Assembly: GCA_964537965.1 (NCBI GenBank)
Contig: CAZIDB010000180.1
Location: 1 to 10,089 of the forward strand
Source of the DNA: SURF-24 sp964537965
Lineage (GTDB): Bacteria; Bacteroidota; Ignavibacteria; Ignavibacteriales; SURF-24
Direction of reading: 5' to 3'
DNA length: 10,089 nt
In this document: piece by piece, positions 1-7,008 of the stretch
How the letters are laid out: each line of letters opens with the position of its first letter
How positions within the stretch are numbered: the stretch's first letter is position 1
Translations under genes and position numbers: made by a program
The notes under the pieces: model-generated
The model's database searches: none
What the model saw: the letters and a program-made list of their open reading frames with translations, nothing else
Told to the model about the DNA's origin: nothing

Positions 1-549
1 CTCTAAGCTAATTCTTAAACCTACAGGTTCACCGTATTTTGTTGTATCCTCAAGAATTCTAACAGGAATAAATGGTGTTCTTACATCAACATGCCCGGCA
101 TGTTTAACCAGGAATTCCATCGAAGTTAAACCTTCTTTTTTACCTTTCAGGTGAAATGCCCAATCAGTAGGACTATCCTGAACTACTGATAAATAAGAGG
201 TATCAGTAATATTCCAGCCAAAAGTATGGTCAGCGTCTGCAGGTGCATTGATTATATTTTTCCCTGCATCTAAAAACTTAACAGAATAATGATCTGATAA
301 AGCATTAAGCGGGGCAAAAAGAGTATCGCTGATTTTTTTTCCGTTCCATTCGGTAAGAATTTCACCCTGCCAAACAACAAGAATTGGCTTGGTTGTAGCA
401 TCTCTGATAATCCAACCTTCCGGGTCAAAATGTTCAGATTGTGCAGTCAATGGATCAGATTCATTGCTGCATCCGTTGATTAAAATTAATATAGTCATCC
501 ATCCAATTAATAGTAACCGGATATAGATGTTCCTTGTTCTGAAATTCAT
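1..549 (-). CDS. Predicted outer-membrane lipoprotein, partial (C-terminus beyond the left edge)
   Basis: The reading frame starts at the ATG whose first base is 549 and stays open for 183 codons to the window edge, so the C-terminus is missing. A GGAG ribosome-binding site lies about five bases upstream (complement of 554-557). Residues 1-26 form a signal peptide (basic NFRTR, then a hydrophobic stretch) ending in a lipobox, ILING before Cys27, with Ser at +2, which suggests export to the outer membrane. The mature part has no enzyme motif I recognise. Visible marks are E39-H40-F-D-P-E-G near the mature N-terminus, VKFLDAG at 90-96, W130-A-F-H, and H150-A-G-H153-V-D followed by IPVRI at 161-165. 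From memory this resembles short His-containing secreted proteins of Bacteroidota and Gemmatimonadota that sit near TonB-dependent metal transporters. It probably shares a transcript with the small gene 43 bp upstream. Lipoprotein status is fairly sure; function is unknown. Confidence 0.75.
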   Translation of the reverse strand, partial: MNFRTRNIYIRLLLIGWMTILILINGCSNESDPLTAQSEHFDPEGWIIRDATTKPILVVWQGEILTEWNGKKISDTLFAPLNALSDHYSVKFLDAGKNIINAPADADHTFGWNITDTSYLSVVQDSPTDWAFHLKGKKEGLTSMEFLVKHAGHVDVRTPFIPVRILEDTTKYGEPVGLRISLE

Positions 550-592
550 AACATCTCCAAATAAATTAATAATGAAAAAAGTGAAGGATATA

Positions 593-940
593 TTAAACTA
601 TTGGAGGCGCACGAAGGTTTATTGCAGATGATTCTTTTGACGAATATATAATGTTCTCCTGAACGGAGAACCGGGCAACTTCATAAAAACAAACAGTAAA
701 ATCGTTTATTAATTCTGGGGAAGTTGATAATGTTTTATTAAGATGAGCAAGTAAACAGAATGAACCATCTGCCGAGAATGGATCTTTATGAACACTTTTA
801 CTACCAGAATGGTCGGAAAGCAGATTTTCTGTAGTTAATTTAAGATCATGACTATGAGTTATACTAATTCCAAATAGAAATAAGTATACAAATAGGAAAA
901 ATCCCGAAATCAATTGCCGATACTTAATAAAATGATTCAT
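593..940 (-). CDS. Small His-containing membrane-anchored or secreted protein ending in RAPP; possible metal-handling role
   Basis: This is a 115-residue protein with a basic N-terminus, one hydrophobic segment at about residues 10-27 (signal anchor or uncleaved signal peptide), then a His-Ser-His-Asp motif (H29, H31) directly after the membrane. Further possible ligands follow at H44, H51, C62, H66 and C84. The C-terminus reads LRAPPIV. The layout of hydrophobic N-terminus, HxH, a Cys/His cluster and an RAPP or RGPP tail recalls small DUF2946-like proteins often found with copper or zinc uptake genes; this comparison is from memory, not a search. The start is the only Met available, and I see no good Shine-Dalgarno before it. 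The gene lies 43 bp upstream of the lipoprotein gene on the same strand and diverges from acs. Its base composition does not stand out. Real coding is likely, but the function is only a suggestion. Confidence 0.6.
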   Translation of the reverse strand: MNHFIKYRQLISGFFLFVYLFLFGISITHSHDLKLTTENLLSDHSGSKSVHKDPFSADGSFCLLAHLNKTLSTSPELINDFTVCFYEVARFSVQENIIYSSKESSAINLRAPPIV

Positions 941-1012
941 TCTGAATAAAAGTATAAATAAATATTTTTATCTGTGCAACTTCTAATAAAAATAAAATGT
1001 TTTCGAATTATG

Positions 1013-1029
1013 TGTTATTTAACATAACA
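1013..1029. promoter_or_regulatory. Palindromic candidate operator in the divergent promoter region upstream of acs
   Basis: TGTTATTTAACATAACA contains a perfect 6-bp inverted repeat, TGTTAT (1013-1018) and ATAACA (1024-1029), with a 5-bp spacer. A second, overlapping TGTTA/TAACA pair lies at 1013-1024. It sits in the 130-bp gap between the minus-strand small gene and acs, 41 bp before the acs ATG, where a regulator of either gene could bind. Symmetry of this kind fits a dimeric repressor or a CRP/FNR-type activator, but in an AT-rich gap it could arise by chance. I cannot name a binding protein. Confidence 0.3.
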
Positions 1030-1058
1030 TCAAATAAAAACAGAAAAGTTCAAAATTC

Positions 1059-1066
1059 GGAGGGAG
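1059..1066 (+). promoter_or_regulatory. Strong Shine-Dalgarno of acs
   Basis: GGAGGGAG ends four bases before the ATG at 1071. It is one of the two strongest ribosome-binding sites in the window, with recA's at 7009-7013. It fixes the acs start and suggests efficient, independent translation. Confidence 0.75.
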
Positions 1067-1070
1067 TTAT

Positions 1071-2963
1071 ATGGGCAATAACAATCTTACCGGCGAAGTT
1101 TTTTATCCGGCGGAACAAATAATTAACTTTTCTCATGCAAAGAACTGGGAAGAGGTTAGACGCTATGCGCAGGAAAACTATATTGACTTCTGGGCGACGG
1201 AAGCAGCAGAATTGCATTGGTTTAAAAAATGGGAAAAAGTAGTTGATGATTCAAATAAACCTTTTTACAAATGGTTTACCGGAGCTAAAACCAACATTGT
1301 TTATAACTGTTTAGACAGACACACCGAAACTGCAAGAAGAAATAAACTGGCATTAATCTGGGAAGGTGAAAGTGGTGATTTCAGGTCATTCTCTTATTTT
1401 GCATTAAGAAGGGAAGTATGCCGCTTTTCAAATGTGCTTAAAGGATTAGGTGTTCAGAAAGGTGACAGAGTAACAATTTATATGGGCAGAATTCCTGAAC
1501 TTGTTATTGCAATGCTTGCAACAGCAAGAATTGGAGCTGTTCATTCGGTTGTTTACGGAGGATTCTCTGTAGAAGCACTTCACGAGAGACTTGAAGATAG
1601 TCAGTCAAAAGTACTCATCGTTGCCGACGGGTCTTTTCAAAGAGGTAAAGTTGTTCCATTAAAACAAATTGCAGATGAAGCTCTTCAACGCGCAGCAACA
1701 GTTGAAAGTGTACTTGTTGTTAAGCGTACCGGTGAAAAAATAAATATGGAAGCCGGAAGGGATTTCTGGTACCACGATCTTATGAGTTTACCTATAGGCG
1801 GCAATAGCTGCAATATTGAAATAGTGGATTCCGAGGATCCTTTGTTCCTACTTTATACATCAGGAACAACCGGTAAACCAAAAGCTATCCTGCATACTCA
1901 TGGCGGTTATATGGTTGGTGTTTATTCAACATTAAAATATGTATTTGATATTCACGAAGAAGACAGATATTGGTGTGCAGCAGATCCCGGCTGGATTACT
2001 GGACATAGTTATATTGTTTATGGACCATTACTAAACGGAACCACTTCTTTTATGTACGAAGGCGCCCCGACTCATCCATTTCCGCATCGCTGGTGGCAAA
2101 TGATTGAGAAATACGGAATTAATATTTTATATACTGCACCAACTGCAATTCGTGGTTTAATGCGGTTTGGCGAAGCCTGGCCAAACCGGTATGATCTTTC
2201 TTCGTTACGTTTACTTGGTTCGGTTGGTGAACCTATTAACCCCGAAGCCTGGAGATGGTATCATCGTGTAATTGGAAAAGGCAGATGCCCCATTATGGAT
2301 ACATGGTGGCAAACGGAAACCGGAATGTTTATGATTACTCCAACTCCATCCGTTCCGTTAAAACCTGGTTCTGGTACAAAACCATTCCCGGGATTAATTA
2401 TGGATGTTGTTGATGAGGATGGTAATCCGGTTAAACCGAACGAAGAAGGTTACCTTGTAATTAAAAATCCTTGGCCTGCAATGGTAAGAACAGTTTATAA
2501 TGATCCTGATAGATTTGTAAATCAATACTGGAGTAAGTTTCCGGGAATGTATATGACCGGTGATTCCGCAAAGAAAGATGAAGACGGTTACTTCTGGATT
2601 ATAGGCAGAGTTGATGATGTAATTAAAGTTTCCGGATACAGGTTAGGTACTGCTGAAATTGAAAGCGCATTAGTCTCACATCCTTCTGTTGCCGAGGCTG
2701 CTGCAATAGGTTTACCGCATGAAGTTAAAGGAAATGCAATTCATACTTTTGTTATACTAAAAACAGGATTTGAAAAAAGTGATAAGCTCGCAGAAGAATT
2801 AAGGCAGCATGTTGGTCATGAAGTTGGACCTATCGCCAAACCGGAACACATTGAATTCGTGGATTCACTTCCAAAGACAAGAAGCGGTAAAATTATGAGG
2901 AGAGTTCTTAAAGCAAAAGCTCTGGGAGTAGATCCTGGTAATATTTCGACTTTGGAAGAATGA
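1071..2963 (+). CDS. acs: Acetyl-CoA synthetase (AMP-forming acetate--CoA ligase)
   Basis: This cytoplasmic enzyme activates acetate with ATP to acetyl-AMP and then transfers the acetyl group to CoA. At 630 residues it is close to the usual 640-660. An N-terminal ACS domain covers about residues 1-80, followed by the adenylate-forming domain. The nucleotide-binding loop YTSGTTGKPKA is at 262-272, GSVGEPINPEAW follows in the middle, and DTWWQTETG is at 410-418; its second Trp (413) matches the residue that limits the acyl pocket to acetate. The hinge GRVDDVIKVSGYRLGTAEIE is present. The C-terminal PKTRSGK ends at Lys607, the counterpart of the catalytic Lys that is silenced by acetylation in Salmonella Acs. 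Departures from enterobacterial Acs include TETGM for TETGG and IKVSGY for LNVSGH, so propionate or another short acid could also be used. It appears monocistronic, diverging from the minus-strand genes and followed by a 225-bp gap. Confidence 0.93.
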   Translation: MGNNNLTGEVFYPAEQIINFSHAKNWEEVRRYAQENYIDFWATEAAELHWFKKWEKVVDDSNKPFYKWFTGAKTNIVYNCLDRHTETARRNKLALIWEGESGDFRSFSYFALRREVCRFSNVLKGLGVQKGDRVTIYMGRIPELVIAMLATARIGAVHSVVYGGFSVEALHERLEDSQSKVLIVADGSFQRGKVVPLKQIADEALQRAATVESVLVVKRTGEKINMEAGRDFWYHDLMSLPIGGNSCNIEIVDSEDPLFLLYTSGTTGKPKAILHTHGGYMVGVYSTLKYVFDIHEEDRYWCAADPGWITGHSYIVYGPLLNGTTSFMYEGAPTHPFPHRWWQMIEKYGINILYTAPTAIRGLMRFGEAWPNRYDLSSLRLLGSVGEPINPEAWRWYHRVIGKGRCPIMDTWWQTETGMFMITPTPSVPLKPGSGTKPFPGLIMDVVDEDGNPVKPNEEGYLVIKNPWPAMVRTVYNDPDRFVNQYWSKFPGMYMTGDSAKKDEDGYFWIIGRVDDVIKVSGYRLGTAEIESALVSHPSVAEAAAIGLPHEVKGNAIHTFVILKTGFEKSDKLAEELRQHVGHEVGPIAKPEHIEFVDSLPKTRSGKIMRRVLKAKALGVDPGNISTLEE

Positions 2964-2993
2964 CTTCTTTTTAATAAAGTCGTTTAGTGTAAC

Positions 2994-3081
2994 TGTTATT
3001 ATTTGAAAATTGTATTGATCAATGTTTCATACCGAGCGTAGTCGAGGTATGAATGAAGAGTTTCAATAAATAATAATAACA
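2994..3081. repeat. Nested inverted-repeat (REP/MITE-like) element in the acs-purC gap
   Basis: The inner hairpin has perfect 8-bp arms TTCATACC (3026-3033) and GGTATGAA (3046-3053) around the 12-base loop GAGCGTAGTCGA. That loop is clearly more GC-rich than the surrounding gap. An outer pair of perfect 10-bp arms, TGTTATTATT (2994-3003) and AATAATAACA (3072-3081), encloses it. The core GAGCGTAGTCGAGG looks like a dispersed intergenic palindrome that I recall from many Bacteroidota-group genomes (complement CCTCGACTACGCTC). Copy number cannot be judged here because only one copy is in the window. It could also act as an RNA hairpin behind acs, but no U-tract follows it. Confidence 0.5.
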
Positions 3082-3132
3082 ATTTATAATTTTTAGACAT
3101 TATACTTCAGCAATTTCATTTTTAAATTTTGG

Positions 3133-3163
3133 TTTGAATAATGCACCAGCCTTTTTATATTTC
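3133..3163 (+). promoter_or_regulatory. Candidate promoter for purC and the downstream genes
   Basis: TTTG at 3133-3136 and TATATTTC at 3156-3163 are separated by 19 bases. The second box matches seven of eight positions of the Bacteroidota -7 consensus TAnnTTTG, and TTTG matches the -33 box. The same stretch can be read as a sigma70-like pair, TTGAAT and TATATT, with 16 bases between them. The start of transcription would lie about 15-20 bases before the purC ATG. This is a sequence match only. Confidence 0.4.
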
Positions 3164-3188
3164 ATAGTAAAATTTTAATGGAGTCCGA

Positions 3189-4082
3189 ATGCCTGCTGAG
3201 GTTATGCTTAAATCCGATTTTCCCAAGTTAAATCTTGTAAAAGCCGGTAAGGTAAGAGAAATTTATGAAGTTGGTGACTGTTATTTATTTGTAGTTACAG
3301 ATCGTCTTTCAGCTTTTGATGTTATTATGGATCAGGGAATTCCATATAAAGGCATGGTTCTGAACAAAATCTCTGAGTTCTGGTTCAATTTTACCAAAAG
3401 TATAATTCCTAATCACCTTATTACCACAGATGTTGAAAAGTATCCGGTTGAATGCCGGGAATATAAAACTTCTTTACAGGGAAGATCGATGCTTGTAAAG
3501 AAAACAAAAGTAATTCCGATCGAATGCATAGTGCGTGGTTATATAACCGGCTCAGGATGGAATGATTATAAAAAGACCGGTATGATTTCAGGTATAAAAT
3601 TACCGGAAGGATTAATAGAATCCGAAAAATTATCTGAACCGATTTTTACACCATCAACAAAAGCTGAGATTGGATTACATGATGAGAATATAAGCGGTGA
3701 ACAGGCAAAAGAAATTATTGGTGCAGAAATCTTTAATAAAATTAAAAATGCCTCTCTTCAAATCTATAAAACTGCATCTGATTTTGCTCTGCAGAAGGGA
3801 ATCATAATTGCGGATACAAAATTTGAATTTGGTCTGCTTGATAATGAAGTTATTCTGATTGATGAAGTGCTTACACCGGATTCTTCACGCTTCTGGCCGT
3901 TTGATAAATATGAAAAGGGTAAAACACAGGAAAGTTTTGATAAACAATTTGTGAGAGATTACCTGATATCAATCGGATTTAATAAACAACCGCCTCCACC
4001 GGAACTTCCGCAGGAAATAATAAATATTACAAGCGAAAAGTATAAAGAAGCATTGTATAAATTGTCCGGCGAGAAATTATAA
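3189..4082 (+). CDS. purC: SAICAR synthetase (phosphoribosylaminoimidazole-succinocarboxamide synthase)
   Basis: PurC joins CAIR and aspartate with ATP to give SAICAR in de novo purine synthesis, in the cytoplasm. The 297-residue length matches the longer, yeast ADE1-like form rather than the roughly 240-residue E. coli form. GKVREIYEVGD at 20-30 is the N-terminal ATP-binding region, with TDRLSAFD at 37-44 after it. The first family signature, IPIECIVRGYITGS, is at 109-122. The second, IADTKFEFG, is at 207-215. DEVLTPDSSRFWP at 225-237 completes the conserved core. GGAG at 3180-3183, five bases before the ATG, supports the start. It begins the plus-strand cluster behind a candidate promoter, and guaB at the right edge is the other purine gene. 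An 85-bp gap follows before pgsA, so co-transcription with the downstream genes is possible but not shown. Confidence 0.95.
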   Translation: MPAEVMLKSDFPKLNLVKAGKVREIYEVGDCYLFVVTDRLSAFDVIMDQGIPYKGMVLNKISEFWFNFTKSIIPNHLITTDVEKYPVECREYKTSLQGRSMLVKKTKVIPIECIVRGYITGSGWNDYKKTGMISGIKLPEGLIESEKLSEPIFTPSTKAEIGLHDENISGEQAKEIIGAEIFNKIKNASLQIYKTASDFALQKGIIIADTKFEFGLLDNEVILIDEVLTPDSSRFWPFDKYEKGKTQESFDKQFVRDYLISIGFNKQPPPPELPQEIINITSEKYKEALYKLSGEKL

Positions 4083-4098
4083 GCACGTTTATTTATTA

Positions 4099-4123
4099 GT
4101 TCTGTTATTTCATTAAACAGGAC
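4099..4123 (+). other. RNA hairpin candidate between purC and pgsA
   Basis: GTTCTGTT (4099-4106) can pair with AACAGGAC (4116-4123) over eight positions, one of them a G-U wobble, leaving a 9-base loop. It begins 17 bases after the purC stop. No U-tract follows directly (CCTTTGC), so it is not a clear intrinsic terminator. It might weaken read-through or protect the purC 3' end. Confidence 0.25.
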
Positions 4124-4167
4124 CCTTTGCAGTAGTTCAATTTTTATTATTTAAATCATAATATCTA

Positions 4168-4761
4168 ATGGTCTATCCAAATCAGTTAACAGTTCTCAGA
4201 ATAATTCTAACTCCGGTTTTCCTGGTGTTATTTTTAGCAGATGAACCAATACTAAAACAAATTTCACTGGTCGTTTTTATTATTGCGGCAATTACTGACT
4301 GGTATGATGGATGGCTTGCCAGAAAATTTAACTATATAACAAACTGGGGAAAATTTCTTGATCCTTTGGCTGATAAGATATTAACTTCAACTGCATTTCT
4401 TGCTTTTGCTTTCCAGGGGGTTCTTGAGATGTGGATGGTTATTGCAATTATTGTAAGAGATTTTCTTATTACAGGATTGAGGATGTTTTCCGATTATAAA
4501 GGCGGAAGCATGTCAACAAGTCTTTCAGCAAAATGGAAAACATTTATTCAGATGGCATTTATATATTATTTGCTTCTTATCTATACATTGCAAACGATAA
4601 AATCATTAAGCGATAATTATAAGTACATCTTTGATGTATTAACAAATCAGACTTTTATTTATTATTCAATGCTGGTTGTAACTGTAATAACACTTTACAC
4701 CGGTGTATCATATCTTTATTCAAACAGAAAGTTGCTTGGAAAGATGTTCAATGCAAATTAA
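4168..4761 (+). CDS. pgsA: CDP-diacylglycerol--glycerol-3-phosphate 3-phosphatidyltransferase
   Basis: PgsA makes phosphatidylglycerophosphate from CDP-diacylglycerol and glycerol-3-phosphate in the inner membrane, the committed step to phosphatidylglycerol. The 197-residue protein has the complete CDP-alcohol phosphatidyltransferase motif: D44, D47-G48, A51-R52, G61, D65 and D69, with the expected spacing. Four or more hydrophobic segments are visible (about 8-24, 30-44, 70-95, 125-145 and 160-185). The N-terminus YPNQLTVLRI matches the family's usual PNxLTxxR start, so the ATG at 4168 is kept although its Shine-Dalgarno is poor. Other members of this superfamily share the motif, but pgpA overlapping its end by 11 bp makes the phosphatidylglycerophosphate assignment strong. 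Confidence 0.92.
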   Translation: MVYPNQLTVLRIILTPVFLVLFLADEPILKQISLVVFIIAAITDWYDGWLARKFNYITNWGKFLDPLADKILTSTAFLAFAFQGVLEMWMVIAIIVRDFLITGLRMFSDYKGGSMSTSLSAKWKTFIQMAFIYYLLLIYTLQTIKSLSDNYKYIFDVLTNQTFIYYSMLVVTVITLYTGVSYLYSNRKLLGKMFNAN

Positions 4762-5212
4762 GTTGTGGGAAAAAATACTTGGCTCAGGTTTTTATACCGG
4801 ATTTATACCATTTGCATCAGGTACTTTTGCAAGTGCAGCAGCATTGGTTGTTTATTTCATACCGGGCTTTGAAAAAAATTACGTTATAATTCCCATTACG
4901 CTTCTGTTTTTTTTAATCGGAGTACCAATCGGGACTAAGTTTGAGAAGATGTACGGCAAAGATCCAAGTGAATGTACGATTGATGAATTTGCCGGGATGT
5001 GGATGTCACTTTTGTTTATTCCCAAGAATATTTTGTATGCAGTCATTTGTTTTTTTATTTGGAGATTTTTTGATATTATTAAACCGTATCCAGCCAGAAA
5101 TTTGGAAAAGGTTAACGGTGGTCTCGGTATTATGATTGATGATTTTGTGGCTGCGCTTTACTCTTTGATAACGATTCATTTAACGATATTTCTAATTAAT
5201 AGGTTTAGTTAA
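4751..5212 (+). CDS. pgpA: Phosphatidylglycerophosphatase A
   Basis: PgpA removes phosphate from phosphatidylglycerophosphate to give phosphatidylglycerol, the step directly after PgsA, at the inner membrane. I choose the ATG at 4751, giving 153 residues; a longer frame opens at 4703 but would lie inside pgsA and adds residues unlike the family. The chosen start overlaps pgsA by 11 bp, which suggests translational coupling. Visible family features are GSGFYTGFIPFASGTFAS at 11-28, DPSECTIDEFAGMW at 71-84 (Asp71, Asp78, Glu79), RFFDIIKPYP at 105-114 and the C-terminal GIMIDDFVAA with Asp130-Asp131. Three or four hydrophobic segments (about 28-40, 45-60, 86-108 and 132-150) fit an integral membrane protein. 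It is slightly shorter than the roughly 170-residue E. coli protein, mainly at the N-terminus. Confidence 0.92.
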   Translation: MQIKLWEKILGSGFYTGFIPFASGTFASAAALVVYFIPGFEKNYVIIPITLLFFLIGVPIGTKFEKMYGKDPSECTIDEFAGMWMSLLFIPKNILYAVICFFIWRFFDIIKPYPARNLEKVNGGLGIMIDDFVAALYSLITIHLTIFLINRFS

Positions 5213-5217
5213 TCTAT

Positions 5218-6474
5218 ATGAAAATACAATTAATCAGCATTGGCGATGAGTTGTTAATTGGCGACGTAATCAATTCCAACGCTGCGTTTATAAGTTCTGA
5301 ACTTATCAAAAACCATTTCCGGGTTACCAAAGTTTCTACAATTGGTGATGACGAAAATATTATTGTTCAGGAATTTAAAGATGCGTTCTCAAAAAACGAT
5401 GTTATTATTGTTACAGGTGGTCTTGGTCCTACTCATGACGATATAACCAGGAAGTGTATTGCAAAATATTTTAACGTGGAATTAGTATTAAACGAGGATG
5501 TTCTTACTGAGTTAAAAGAGTTTTTTAAAAAAAGAAATCGCAATATTACTCCTTCTAATGAACAACAGGCGCTTGTTCCAAATGGCGGCCTTGTTTTAAA
5601 GAATAAACTTGGTACTGCTCCGGGAATATGGATGGAAGAAAATGATAAAATATTAATCTCTCTTCCGGGTGTTCCTCACGAAATGAAAGCTTTGATTACC
5701 GAAGAAGTTGTCCCCGGTTTGATTTTAAAAAGAGGTGATATTAAAACTGTTATTAAATCAAAAGATCTTCTTACAACAGGAATTCCGGAATCATACCTGT
5801 TTGAAAGATTGGGAAATATTGATGAGTTATTGAAAGGTGCAAAATTAGCTTTCCTTCCAAACTCTTTCGGTGTAAAGATGAGAGTTACTGTTGAAGAACC
5901 TGATGAAGAAAAAGCGCAGAATACTTTAATTGATATTGAACAGAAGATACGTTCTAAAGTTGGAAGATATATTTACGGAACTGAAAATGACACACTTGAA
6001 GAAGTAATTGGTCGTTTACTTAAAGATAGAAGTCTAACTCTTTCAACTGCCGAATCCTGTACCGGTGGTTTAATTGCGCACAGAATTACGAACATAAGCG
6101 GAAGTTCAGATTACTTTGAAAGAGGAGTAGTAACTTACAGCAATGGCGCTAAAGTAGAAATCCTGAAAGTTAACGAGGATACGATTGCAGAATATGGCGC
6201 TGTTAGTGCCGAGGTTGCAAAACAAATGGCTGAAGGAATTCGCGCTATAAGTGGTACAGACATTGGTTTGGCTACAACAGGAATAATGGGCCCTACCGGT
6301 GCAACAGAAACTAAAACAGTTGGATTAGTTTATGTTAGCGTCTGCGATGAAAATGAAACAAGTGTTAAAAAATTTCAATTTGGTGATAATAGGATAATAA
6401 ATAAAGAAAGAGCTTCTCAGGCTGCGTTGGAAATGCTTAGAAGACATTTGCTTGGAATTTCCAAAGATGAATAG
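5218..6474 (+). CDS. cinA: CinA family protein: molybdopterin-binding-like domain plus nicotinamide-nucleotide amidase domain
   Basis: Full-length CinA proteins combine an N-terminal MoaB/MogA-like domain, reported to act as an ADP-ribose or pyrophosphate hydrolase, with a C-terminal PncC domain that deamidates NMN in pyridine-nucleotide recycling. All parts are visible in this 418-residue protein: ISIGDELLIGDVINSN at the N-terminus, VTGGLGPTHDD and LPGVPHEMKAL of the MoCF-like domain (to about 170), a middle KH-like region (about 180-255), and the C-terminal domain starting near 262 with AESCTGG at 278-284. The final glycine motif reads GIMGPTG (355-361) and KTVG (366-369), where many relatives have GIAGPGG and KPVG. 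It starts 5 bp after pgpA and overlaps thpR by 8 bp. The name comes from competence induction in Streptococcus; nothing here shows competence genes. Confidence 0.93.
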   Translation: MKIQLISIGDELLIGDVINSNAAFISSELIKNHFRVTKVSTIGDDENIIVQEFKDAFSKNDVIIVTGGLGPTHDDITRKCIAKYFNVELVLNEDVLTELKEFFKKRNRNITPSNEQQALVPNGGLVLKNKLGTAPGIWMEENDKILISLPGVPHEMKALITEEVVPGLILKRGDIKTVIKSKDLLTTGIPESYLFERLGNIDELLKGAKLAFLPNSFGVKMRVTVEEPDEEKAQNTLIDIEQKIRSKVGRYIYGTENDTLEEVIGRLLKDRSLTLSTAESCTGGLIAHRITNISGSSDYFERGVVTYSNGAKVEILKVNEDTIAEYGAVSAEVAKQMAEGIRAISGTDIGLATTGIMGPTGATETKTVGLVYVSVCDENETSVKKFQFGDNRIINKERASQAALEMLRRHLLGISKDE

Positions 6475-7006
6475 ACTGTTTATTGCTCTGAAGATGCCGT
6501 TAAATGTTGTTGAACAAATTGATGATTTAAGAAAATCAATTTATGATTATGATGATCTGGGTAGATGGGAACCGAAGGATAAACTTCATCTGACTATTAA
6601 ATTTCTCGGTGATACAGAAGAAAGAAATACAGCAATTATTATAAATAAGCTTGAAGCAATTATTTCTAAATATTCCAGGTTTGAATGCAACTTAGGTGAA
6701 TTCGGTTTCTTCTTACCGAAAATTCTGTGGATTAATCTTATAGTGAAACCACAATTATTTACCTTAGTTAAAGAGATTGAAGAAAGCTTAATTGAGTTAG
6801 GTTTCGAAAAGGAAAAGCGTTCATTTAAACCTCATATTACTTTGTTGAGGATAAAGAAAAATGTTACTGATGAATTTGTCTCCGGTTTCAAAAATTTTAA
6901 AGTGCCGGAAACAAATTTCTACTGCGATGAAATTGCATTGGTTAAAAGTGAATTGTTACCCCGTGGTTCAAAATACACGGATTTAAAAGTTTTTAAATTG
7001 AGTTAA
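6467..7006 (+). CDS. thpR: RNA 2',3'-cyclic phosphodiesterase (2'-5' RNA ligase family, 2H phosphoesterase)
   Basis: This protein belongs to the LigT/ThpR family, which hydrolyses 2',3'-cyclic phosphate ends of RNA and in E. coli can reversibly join tRNA halves by a 2'-5' bond. The physiological substrate is uncertain. The two catalytic HxT motifs are present: H41-L-T43 in LHLTIKFLGD and H123-I-T125 in KPHITLLRIK, about 80 residues apart as expected for the two symmetric lobes. The 179-residue length is typical. I choose the ATG at 6467 over a TTG five codons upstream, because MNRLFIALKMP matches the family's usual N-terminus. This makes an 8-bp overlap with the end of cinA, and recA follows 11 bp after the stop. 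The same neighbour set, cinA-ligT-recA, is known from Deinococcus. Confidence 0.92.
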   Translation: MNRLFIALKMPLNVVEQIDDLRKSIYDYDDLGRWEPKDKLHLTIKFLGDTEERNTAIIINKLEAIISKYSRFECNLGEFGFFLPKILWINLIVKPQLFTLVKEIEESLIELGFEKEKRSFKPHITLLRIKKNVTDEFVSGFKNFKVPETNFYCDEIALVKSELLPRGSKYTDLKVFKLS

Positions 7007-7008
7007 TT

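Noticed and set aside
2962..2981. Inverted repeat GACTT/AAGTC at the acs stop codon as an intrinsic terminator
   Set aside because: The stem is only 5 bp, has one or two G-C pairs per arm, overlaps the stop codon and lacks a following U-run.
4703..4750. Upstream extension of pgpA starting at 4703
   Set aside because: It would lie deep inside pgsA, and its 16 extra residues (MYHIFIQTESCLERCS) do not resemble PgpA N-termini; the ATG at 4751 gives a normal coupled overlap.
4941..5135. 64-codon plus-strand open frame inside pgpA in another frame
   Set aside because: The pgpA frame carries the conserved Asp motifs across the same bases; this frame has none.
6452..6466. TTG start of thpR at 6452
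   Set aside because: The ATG at 6467 directly precedes the family-typical NRLFIALKMP; the extension adds only five residues inside cinA.
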